The notes under the pieces: model-generated
The model's database searches: none
What the model saw: only the letters and a program-made list of their open reading frames with translations
What the model was told of the DNA's origin: nothing
Shown: piece after piece, positions 1-6,135 of the stretch
Layout of the letters: every line of letters starts with the position of its first letter
How positions within the stretch are numbered: position 1 is the first letter of the stretch
Made by a program: the position numbers and the translations under genes
From: Bacteroidota bacterium
Lineage (GTDB): Bacteria; Bacteroidota; Bacteroidia; Bacteroidales; Bacteroidaceae
DNA length: 17,245 nucleotides
Direction of reading: 5' to 3'
NCBI GenBank assembly: GCA_023415545.1
Contig: JAEZKJ010000154.1
Location: 1-17,245, forward strand

Positions 1-840
1 GAAAATGAGGACTCTACAGCCGGAGTTACTGCCTATAACTTTGACAATGGTAAACTTAAAAAACTTAATAGTATCGCCGGACTTGGGTCTGCACCTTGTA
101 ATATAGCTACTAATTGTGATGAGATCGCTACTGCTGAATATGGTGGTGGCTCTATGACAAGATACTCATTGAATAGTGAAGGAAGCATAGGTAAACTGAT
201 TCAGCATACAGTTTTCGAAGGAAATTCTGTTGATAAAAAAGCGCAACTCTCTCCTCATATTCACAGCGTAGTATATAATGAAGATGGTAATTTATATATC
301 TCTGATTTAGGTTGTGATAAGATATATGTACAGAAAGATAGTACTATTACCGATACATTGCTATTTGAACCTAACTTTGGACCACGTCATTTTACTTTCA
401 ATCATAAAAATGATATGATGTATGTTATTGGTGAACTATCAGGAAAAGTCGCTGTTTTGAAAAGAGATAATGGTACTTTCATAACTATTCAATATATACT
501 TTCCGACCTTACTGATGGTGTTAATGGTAAAGGTTCTGCAGATATTCATATATCAAATGATGGGAAATATTTATATACATCTAACAGGCTGAAGAGTGAT
601 GGAATAACAATATTTTCTATTCTTCCTGATGGTACACTTAAGATGGTAGGATATATGAATACAGGAATTCATCCACGAAACTTCGCTATTACTCCTGATG
701 ACAAGTGGCTTGTGGTGACTTGTCGTGATAGTAACTCTATTGAGTTCTATGAACGCAATAAAGATACTGGTTTGCTAACGCCACGAAAAGAGTTCACTAT
801 TGACAAGATAGTCAAACCGGTGTTTGTTACTTTCTTTTAG
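1..840 (+). CDS. Lactonase / 6-phosphogluconolactonase-type beta-propeller protein (5' end missing)
   Basis: The frame is open from base 1, so the gene begins upstream of the window and the ATG at 154 is internal. About 279 C-terminal residues are visible; family members are usually about 340-390 aa, so roughly 60-110 residues are missing. The visible part is a series of propeller blades with recurring cores such as SPHIHSVVYNEDGNLYISDL, GPRHFTFNHKNDMMYVIGEL, SADIHISNDGKYLYTSNR and HPRNFAITPDDKWLVVTCRD. The GPRH-F-F and HPR-F-I-P-D pattern is typical of the seven-bladed lactonase family (E. coli Pgl/YbhE type). Pgl hydrolyses 6-phosphogluconolactone in the pentose phosphate pathway, but many Bacteroidota paralogues are exported and have no proven substrate. 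The N-terminus that would show a signal peptide is outside the window. The stop TAG is at 838-840. The family call is firm; the substrate is not. Confidence 0.85.
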   Translation, partial: ENEDSTAGVTAYNFDNGKLKKLNSIAGLGSAPCNIATNCDEIATAEYGGGSMTRYSLNSEGSIGKLIQHTVFEGNSVDKKAQLSPHIHSVVYNEDGNLYISDLGCDKIYVQKDSTITDTLLFEPNFGPRHFTFNHKNDMMYVIGELSGKVAVLKRDNGTFITIQYILSDLTDGVNGKGSADIHISNDGKYLYTSNRLKSDGITIFSILPDGTLKMVGYMNTGIHPRNFAITPDDKWLVVTCRDSNSIEFYERNKDTGLLTPRKEFTIDKIVKPVFVTFF

Positions 841-862
841 AATTATCTATTATAAATTGTTT

Positions 863-870
863 TAACTTTG
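863..870 (+). promoter_or_regulatory. Possible Bacteroidota -7 promoter element upstream of rnhB
   Basis: TAACTTTG matches the Bacteroidota -7 consensus TAnnTTTG and lies 16 nt before the rnhB ATG. No TTTG box is seen at the expected 19-21 nt spacing upstream; the nearest TTTG (823-826) is too far away. The gene could equally be read through from the lactonase gene, 46 nt upstream. Confidence 0.35.
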
Positions 871-886
871 CTAAAAAAAGAGCTAT

Positions 887-1492
887 ATGTTACTACCATA
901 TTTAGATATCAATAAAATTGAGGCAGGATGCGATGAAGCGGGACGTGGATGTCTTGCAGGTCCTGTGTATGCTGCTGCAGTGATATTACCACACGATTTT
1001 CATAATGAGGATTTAAATGATTCAAAGCAGCTGTCGGAAGCAAAACGATATAAGTTGCGTGAGGTAATTGAACGCGAGGCTCTAGCATGGGGAGTGGGAG
1101 TGGTAACTAACGAAGAGATTGATAAAATAAATATCCTTAACGCCTCATTCCTGGCAATGCATAGGGCAATTGATAACTTATCTATTCGTCCGGAGGCTCT
1201 TCTAATTGATGGCAACCGATTTAAAAAATACCAAGATTTACCACATACTACAGTTGTAAAGGGTGATGGTAAATATCTGTCTATTGCTGCGGCATCGATA
1301 TTAGCTAAAACATATAGGGATGATTTCATGAATAAAATTGATAAGGAGTATCCAGGATATGATTGGAAAGGTAATAAAGGATATCCTACAAAGAAACATC
1401 GTGAGGGAATACGTAACTTGGGAACTACTCCATATCATCGACTCTCTTTCAATCTGTTGGGTGAAGATCCTCAATTAAGTCTTGATTTTTAA
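887..1492 (+). CDS. rnhB: Ribonuclease HII
   Basis: Cytoplasmic endonuclease that cuts the RNA strand of RNA-DNA hybrids and nicks 5' to single ribonucleotides misincorporated in DNA, starting ribonucleotide excision repair. At 201 aa it has normal family length. The four metal-binding acidic residues are visible: D16 and E17 in CDEAGRG, D108 in LLIDGN, and D145 in SILAKTYRD. The GRG motif at 19-21, which recognises the 2'-OH at the junction, and VKGDGKYLSIAAASILAK are also present. The C-terminal region with KGNKGYPTKKHREGIRNLG is the usual RNase HII end. The ATG at 887 puts the catalytic DE at residue 16-17, as in other short RNase HII proteins. The stop lies 7 bp from the end of the convergent transglycosylase gene. 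Nothing is odd in the sequence. Confidence 0.97.
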   Translation: MLLPYLDINKIEAGCDEAGRGCLAGPVYAAAVILPHDFHNEDLNDSKQLSEAKRYKLREVIEREALAWGVGVVTNEEIDKINILNASFLAMHRAIDNLSIRPEALLIDGNRFKKYQDLPHTTVVKGDGKYLSIAAASILAKTYRDDFMNKIDKEYPGYDWKGNKGYPTKKHREGIRNLGTTPYHRLSFNLLGEDPQLSLDF

Positions 1493-1499
1493 ATACTTT

Positions 1500-2249
1500 C
1501 TACCTTCTTCTTAACTTCTTATAATATAGATTGGCCTCTGTAAGTCCAAAATTGCGAGGATTAGTAAATATAATTTTTGCTGCTAATACTCTATATATAT
1601 ATCTGTTTGTCTCTTCAACAAGATTTAAGTCGATAGCTTCTGATACTTTCTGTTTGGAAAGTTCATAATTTATCCTGGCTTGACCTATATTGTAGGACTG
1701 TGCAGCAGCTACCCAATCACCAAACTTATCGTAAGCATCTTTCAAATATTTGCAAGCAGCATATGTTGCTTTGTCAATGTGATAGCGCTCATCAATTCTT
1801 TCATCAACACGCAGTCCATACTGTATGGCGGTACCTTTCATAAATTGCCAAAGTCCTGTTGCACCTACTTGTGAACGTGCATATTGATCCATGCCACTTT
1901 CAATAACCATTAGGTATTTAAAATCATCCGGAATTCTACAACGTTCAAGTATTGGCTCAATAACAGGAAAGAAGAAGTTTGCTCTTTGAATTAGTGTTGA
2001 TGAATAAGGTGTTAAGGATTTAATCTCTCTTTGTAGTTTCCTCTGTCGTTCACGCGTTGAGAGGTCAATTTTTTGATCACAGAACTTAATTACATTATGC
2101 TCTATTAATGAGTCAATCTCAAAAGCTAATTTATTGTCAATAACTTTCTTCTCTTCAGGTAGTGGTGCTATCGGAAGTGGGTCAGGATCTTGAGCTTGTG
2201 AAGCCGAAAGTGTTAAACAATAGAAAATTAGGAATAAAATATATCTCAT
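1500..2249 (-). CDS. Short exported lytic transglycosylase (SLT domain)
   Basis: Predicted murein lytic transglycosylase that cleaves the MurNAc-GlcNAc beta-1,4 bond of peptidoglycan to give 1,6-anhydro ends. It is 249 aa. A signal peptide (MRYILFLIFYCLTLSASQAQ) is followed by a proline-rich linker, then an alpha-helical segment from about residue 40, and the SLT fold from about 95. Catalytic E117 is in VIESGMD; GATGLWQFM (129-137) and AAAQSYNIG (181-189) complete the family signature. It resembles the catalytic part of MltD, but there is no LysM domain: the protein ends soon after the fold, in a basic tail KKLRRR. It should therefore act in the periplasm without a dedicated glycan anchor. 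There is no convincing lipobox. It is convergent with rnhB and divergent from gpmI, so it is probably monocistronic. Confidence 0.9.
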   Translation of the reverse strand: MRYILFLIFYCLTLSASQAQDPDPLPIAPLPEEKKVIDNKLAFEIDSLIEHNVIKFCDQKIDLSTRERQRKLQREIKSLTPYSSTLIQRANFFFPVIEPILERCRIPDDFKYLMVIESGMDQYARSQVGATGLWQFMKGTAIQYGLRVDERIDERYHIDKATYAACKYLKDAYDKFGDWVAAAQSYNIGQARINYELSKQKVSEAIDLNLVEETNRYIYRVLAAKIIFTNPRNFGLTEANLYYKKLRRR

Positions 2250-2278
2250 TAAAAAAACTTTTGTTGATATTATCTGTG

Positions 2279-2286
2279 CAAATTTA
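2279..2286 (-). promoter_or_regulatory. Possible -7 promoter element of the transglycosylase gene
   Basis: Read on the minus strand, TAAATTTG matches TAnnTTTG exactly, 29 nt upstream of the ATG. A poor TTTA-like -33 candidate lies about 20 nt further upstream. This is a pattern match only. Confidence 0.4.
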
Positions 2287-2378
2287 GTTATAGTTTCGAT
2301 ATAATAACTAAAGCGAGTTGCTATTTGTGATTATTAATAAATGGGATAAAAATAAAGAGATAATTTCTCCTTTTTTTG

Positions 2379-2386
2379 TACCTTTG
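2379..2386 (+). promoter_or_regulatory. Possible -7 promoter element of gpmI
   Basis: TACCTTTG matches TAnnTTTG exactly, 36 nt upstream of the gpmI ATG, in the 173-bp divergent gap. The leader after it is A-rich (caaataaagaaacaattaaa), typical of Bacteroidota translation initiation regions that lack a Shine-Dalgarno sequence. No good -33 box is seen at 19-21 nt spacing. Confidence 0.45.
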
Positions 2387-2422
2387 TGGTGCAAATAAAG
2401 AAACAATTAAAACAAAAATAAT

Positions 2423-3937
2423 ATGGCTAAGAAAGCTCTTTTAATGATCCTTGATGGCTGGGGAGTTGGCGATCATGGGAAAGATGATGTAATCTTTAAT
2501 ACTCCTACTCCATATTGGGATTATCTAATCGAGAATTACCCAAATTCTCAACTTCAGGCAAGTGGTGAAAATGTTGGTTTGCCTGATGGACAGATGGGTA
2601 ACTCAGAAGTAGGTCACCTTAACATTGGTGCCGGTAGAGTGGTTTATCAAGATCTTGTTAAAATCAACCGTGCTTGTGCTGATAATAGTATTATGCAGAA
2701 TCCGGAAATTATTTCTGCATTCAGCTATGCTAAAGAAAACAACAAGAATATCCACTTTATGGGATTGACTTCTGATGGTGGTGTTCATAGTTCTCTTGAT
2801 CATCTTTTCAAATTGTGCGATATATCAAAAGCATATGGTTTAGAAAACACTTTCATCCACTGTTTTATGGATGGCCGTGACACTGACCCTAAGAGTGGTA
2901 AAGGATTTATTGAACAACTTGACGCATACTGCAAAACTAGCGCAGGTAAAATTGCATCTATCATTGGTCGTTACTATGCTATGGACCGTGATAAACGTTG
3001 GGAACGTGTTAAAGAGGCATATGATCTTCTAGTATATGGTGTAGGTAAAAAAGCTACTGACATGGTTGAGGCTATGCAGGAGTCATATGATGAAGGTGTA
3101 ACTGATGAATTTATCAAACCTATAGTTAATGCAGGCTTCGATGGTACTATTAAAGAGGGTGATGTAGTTATCTTCTTTAACTATCGTAATGACCGTGCAA
3201 AAGAGCTTACAGTAGTTCTTTCACAAGAGGATAAACCTGAATTTGGTATGCATGTTATTCCAAATATCCAGTTCTACTGTATGACTCCATACGATGCTTC
3301 ATTCAAAAATGTTCATATCATTTTTGATAAGGATAATGTTTCGAACACACTTGGTGAGTATCTAGCTAGCAAAGATAAAACACAGCTTCACATTGCTGAA
3401 ACAGAGAAATATGCTCACGTAACATTTTTCTTCAATGGTGGTCGTGAAACTCCTTATGAAGGTGAAGAACGTATTCTTGTTGCTTCTCCAAAAGTTGCTA
3501 CTTACGATCTTAAGCCAGAGATGAGTGCTTATGAAGTTAAAGATAAACTTGTTGAGGCTATAAACTCAGATAAATTTGACTTCATTGTTGTAAACTTCGC
3601 TAATGGTGATATGGTTGGTCATACAGGTGTTTACAGTGCAATCGAAAAGGCTGTTAAAGCTGTTGATGAATGTGTAAAGGATACTGTTGAGGCAGCTAAG
3701 AAAAATGATTATGAGGTAATAATCATTGCTGACCATGGTAATGCTGACCACGCACTTAATGAGGATGGTTCTCCAAATACTGCTCACTCACTTAACCCTG
3801 TTCCATGTGTTTACGTAACCGAGAACAAAGAGGCTAAGATAGAAGATGGTATTCTTGCTGATGTTGCTCCTACATTACTTAAAATTATGGGTATAGAGAT
3901 TCCATCAGAAATGACAGGTAAAGTACTTATAAAGTAA
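2423..3937 (+). CDS. gpmI: 2,3-bisphosphoglycerate-independent phosphoglycerate mutase
   Basis: Glycolytic/gluconeogenic enzyme interconverting 3- and 2-phosphoglycerate through a phosphoserine intermediate, using two divalent metal ions (Mn2+ typical). At 504 aa it has normal family length (about 505-515). The alkaline-phosphatase-like metal-site residues are visible: D11 in LMILDGWGVGDHG, nucleophile S61 in GQMGNSEVGHLNIGAGR, D396 and H400 in NGDMVGHTG, and D437-H438 in IIADHGNADH. The inserted transferase domain lies between, with HCFMDGRDTDP and IIGRYYAMDRDKRW as its phosphoglycerate-binding signatures. The C-terminal HSLNPVP is also typical. The gene is flanked by its own predicted promoter and a strong terminator, so it looks monocistronic and separate from the PUL that follows. 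No anomalies. Confidence 0.98.
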   Translation: MAKKALLMILDGWGVGDHGKDDVIFNTPTPYWDYLIENYPNSQLQASGENVGLPDGQMGNSEVGHLNIGAGRVVYQDLVKINRACADNSIMQNPEIISAFSYAKENNKNIHFMGLTSDGGVHSSLDHLFKLCDISKAYGLENTFIHCFMDGRDTDPKSGKGFIEQLDAYCKTSAGKIASIIGRYYAMDRDKRWERVKEAYDLLVYGVGKKATDMVEAMQESYDEGVTDEFIKPIVNAGFDGTIKEGDVVIFFNYRNDRAKELTVVLSQEDKPEFGMHVIPNIQFYCMTPYDASFKNVHIIFDKDNVSNTLGEYLASKDKTQLHIAETEKYAHVTFFFNGGRETPYEGEERILVASPKVATYDLKPEMSAYEVKDKLVEAINSDKFDFIVVNFANGDMVGHTGVYSAIEKAVKAVDECVKDTVEAAKKNDYEVIIIADHGNADHALNEDGSPNTAHSLNPVPCVYVTENKEAKIEDGILADVAPTLLKIMGIEIPSEMTGKVLIK

Positions 3938-3958
3938 GAGACTACTTATATAATTTAT

Positions 3959-3996
3959 AAAGATGGACACCATATTGGTTTCCATCTTTTTTTGTG
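3959..3996 (+). terminator. Intrinsic terminator after gpmI
   Basis: Perfect 9-bp stem AAAGATGGA (3959-3967) with TCCATCTTT (3981-3989), an inner ACCA/TGGT helix around a TAT loop, and a T-rich run through 3996. It starts 21 nt past the gpmI stop and insulates the PUL regulator gene from gpmI transcription. Confidence 0.9.
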
Positions 3997-4174
3997 TTTT
4001 ATCGTAACTGTTATATCCGTATATAAACATAAATAATACTTATTCTAACATAACTTTTGTATATACTTTACTTCCCATTTATTAATGAAATATAATGTAG
4101 ACAAATAAAAAACAAATCTATGTTAGAAAATATAAAATGTAATAAGGAAATTCTAAAAATAAAATGTCATTATT
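3997..4174. other. AT-rich intergenic region upstream of the PUL regulator
   Basis: This is the bulk of the longest gene-free stretch in the window (3938-4234, 297 bp). No plausible protein is encoded. It holds a perfect 10-bp inverted repeat, TTCTAACATA (4043-4052) with TATGTTAGAA (4119-4128), and one copy of TTTACTT (4067-4073), a heptamer that also occurs in the susC upstream region. Function unknown. Confidence 0.5.
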
Positions 4175-4182
4175 TAATTTTG
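4175..4182 (+). promoter_or_regulatory. Possible -7 promoter element of the PUL regulator
   Basis: TAATTTTG matches TAnnTTTG exactly and ends 52 nt before the chosen ATG at 4235. No clear TTTG lies 19-21 nt upstream (TTCT at 4151-4154 is the nearest). If used, transcription would begin about 4189, so the TTG at 4193 could hardly serve as a start. This supports the internal ATG. Confidence 0.4.
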
Positions 4183-4234
4183 TGATACTTTTTTGAGTAT
4201 TAATTTAAATAATATTGTCTGCAAATCACTGTTT

Positions 4235-5944
4235 ATGATCTACAGATTACTTATAAATCGATTCTTAGTATCGATTTTTTTTTCTTTTTGTTGTTTTATT
4301 ATATCGGCTACTGAGACTGATAATCTTTTATTAAAATTGGATTCTTTAATTCTTAATCAAGATAAATTACATTCCATTAAAGAGAGTAAAATCAATCAGT
4401 TGCGGAAAAGAATTTCTGAGGTACGCACGCTTGAGGAGGAATATTGGTTAAATAAATCTTTATATGAAGAGTTTTCAATTTATGATTCAGATTCAGCTCA
4501 TGTATATGTAGATAAAAATATGAGTATCGCTTCCGAACTGAATAATGAAAGTTGGAAGATTGAGTGGAAAATTAAACGTGCTTTTCTTCTTACAGCAACC
4601 GGACTTCTTAAAGAGGCGAGTGATGAGTTAGAAGGTTTATCGGGCAGTAATATACCTTCGGAATTACTTACGGAGTATTACGGACAAAATCTTTATCTGT
4701 ATTCACATTTAGGACATTTTTTAGATAGTGGGAATTGGAATACAAACACTTATTATCAGATTGAGGCTCTTTATAAGGACTCAGTTATGATGTATATTAG
4801 CAAAAAAGATCCTTTATATCTTTGGTATAAAGGTTGGCATGATTTAGGAAGTGAAGAGATGCATGCTACCCGTACTCTTTTGGAAAATGCAATCAGGGAA
4901 TCATCGTTAGAGTCGCGACGTGATGCTATGAATGCATATATCCTATCAATGATATGTAAGGAGATGGGTGATAATAAAAGCTATTTTAAATATCTTATCT
5001 ACTCAGCAATTATAGATGTTCAAATATGTAATCGTGATATTGCTTCGATTGAGGAATTATCGCGACTACTTTATGAAAAGGGTGATATAGATAGAGCTGC
5101 CATCTATATAAATTACTTTTTGCACAAGGCTCAAATATATAGAAATAGAGTTAGGATTATGAGTGCTTTTAAAATTCATGATCAAATACAGATGGCATAT
5201 CAAAAGCGAAATAAAGAGCAAGAAAACCATCTATATATATATTTAGCTTTGATAACGTTGCTTTCGTTAATACTATTTTTGGCCACATTATTTATATATA
5301 GGCAAATGCAAGTTCTTAAAGAGTCGCGTAAAAAACTTGATGATGCCAACAGAATGTTGCAACAAAATATGTCCGAACTTTCGCAAGCGAATCAAGAGGT
5401 AAAAGAGGTAAATGAGCAGTTAAGTTCTTTAAATAATAAATTGAAAAATATAAATAGTGATCTTAACGAAGCAAATCGAGTCAAGGAAGAGTATATTGGT
5501 TATGTGTTTACTGTATATTCTCAATACATAAAAAAACTAGAAAATTTTCGCAAGAATATAAATCGTAAAGTTGTTTCGGGCAAAATTGAAGAGATTAAGT
5601 CTATAACGAATTCTACAAATATTGTTCAAGAGGAGTTAAAAGAGTTCTACAAAAATTTTGATTCTGTTTTCCTACATATATATCCTAATTTTGTCAATGA
5701 TTTTAATTCTCTGTTACGTCCTGAAGAACGTATTACATTAAAGGATAATGAGCAACTAAATAGTGAACTTCGTATTTATGCTTTAGTAAGATTGGGAATT
5801 AATGATAGTACAAAGATTGCTGAATTCTTACATTACTCTCCACAAACAGTATACAACTATAGGCTTCGTATTCGTAATAAATCTATAATGGATAAAGATA
5901 ATTTTGCTATCAAATTAATGAGTTTAGGTAAAAATGAGATGTGA
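4235..5944 (+). CDS. SusR-like membrane-anchored transcriptional regulator (DUF6377-type)
   Basis: Predicted one-protein sensor/regulator of the adjacent PUL, 569 aa from ATG 4235. An upstream TTG at 4193 would add 14 residues, but the ATG gives a proper signal sequence (MIYRLLINRFLVSIFFSFCC) and TTG starts are rare here. After it come an all-helical, TPR-like periplasmic domain (about 25-330), one transmembrane helix (about 333-355, YLALITLLSLILFLATLFIY), and a long coiled coil (about 360-425) rich in Q, N, E and K. A helical segment containing YIGYVFTVYSQYIKKLENFR follows. The end is a LuxR-like helix-turn-helix (about 512-549, LRIYALVRLGINDSTKIAEF then SPQTVYNYRLRIRNK) that should bind DNA from the membrane. 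There is no histidine kinase, receiver or AraC domain, so it is not a hybrid two-component regulator. SusR and the DUF6377 family share this layout as I recall. The ligand is presumably an oligosaccharide of the PUL substrate. No paired anti-sigma gene is present. Confidence 0.85.
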   Translation: MIYRLLINRFLVSIFFSFCCFIISATETDNLLLKLDSLILNQDKLHSIKESKINQLRKRISEVRTLEEEYWLNKSLYEEFSIYDSDSAHVYVDKNMSIASELNNESWKIEWKIKRAFLLTATGLLKEASDELEGLSGSNIPSELLTEYYGQNLYLYSHLGHFLDSGNWNTNTYYQIEALYKDSVMMYISKKDPLYLWYKGWHDLGSEEMHATRTLLENAIRESSLESRRDAMNAYILSMICKEMGDNKSYFKYLIYSAIIDVQICNRDIASIEELSRLLYEKGDIDRAAIYINYFLHKAQIYRNRVRIMSAFKIHDQIQMAYQKRNKEQENHLYIYLALITLLSLILFLATLFIYRQMQVLKESRKKLDDANRMLQQNMSELSQANQEVKEVNEQLSSLNNKLKNINSDLNEANRVKEEYIGYVFTVYSQYIKKLENFRKNINRKVVSGKIEEIKSITNSTNIVQEELKEFYKNFDSVFLHIYPNFVNDFNSLLRPEERITLKDNEQLNSELRIYALVRLGINDSTKIAEFLHYSPQTVYNYRLRIRNKSIMDKDNFAIKLMSLGKNEM

Positions 5945-5959
5945 GATATAAAGAAAGGT

Positions 5960-6070
5960 ACTTACTTTTTTTGCTGGTGAATAATCTGTATAGCTTTAGT
6001 TTTTAAGTAGATAGATATTTTTAAAACTTACTTTAGAGTTTACTTGATATTCTGTTTGAGTATAAGTAAA
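5960..6070. repeat. Cluster of ACTTACTTT / TTTACTT repeats upstream of susC
   Basis: Two identical 9-mers ACTTACTTT lie at 5960-5968 and 6026-6034. TTTACTT (6039-6045) and its exact reverse complement AAGTAAA (6064-6070) form a 7-bp inverted repeat ending 2 nt before the predicted -7 element. TTTACTT also occurs upstream of the regulator (4067-4073). This could be the binding site of the SusR-like regulator. The sequence is AT-rich, so chance contributes. Confidence 0.35.
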
Positions 6071-6072
6071 AA

Positions 6073-6080
6073 TATATTTG
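6073..6080 (+). promoter_or_regulatory. Possible -7 promoter element of the susC operon
   Basis: TATATTTG matches TAnnTTTG exactly and ends 55 nt before the susC ATG. The nearest TTTG upstream (6055-6058) leaves only 14 nt, shorter than the usual 19-21. A weak -33 box would fit a promoter that depends on an activator bound just upstream. Confidence 0.45.
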
Positions 6081-6135
6081 CAGACTAATTTTTTATTAGA
6101 TATTGTTCTAAAGAGTTTAAAATTTTTATCATTTT

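Noticed and set aside
1000..1329. Minus-strand open frame inside rnhB, and similar antisense frames inside gpmI, SusC, GH3 and the DUF3109-type gene
   Set aside because: They lie wholly opposite genes with clear conserved motifs, and none shows recognisable protein features.
4164..4196. Ten-codon open frame before the regulator that could be a leader peptide
   Set aside because: It overlaps the predicted -7 element, so it would start upstream of the mRNA, and has no regulatory codon bias or following attenuator hairpin.
4193..4234. TTG start that would extend the regulator by 14 residues
   Set aside because: The extension lacks signal-peptide character, lies almost on the predicted transcription start, and the ATG at 4235 begins a good signal sequence.
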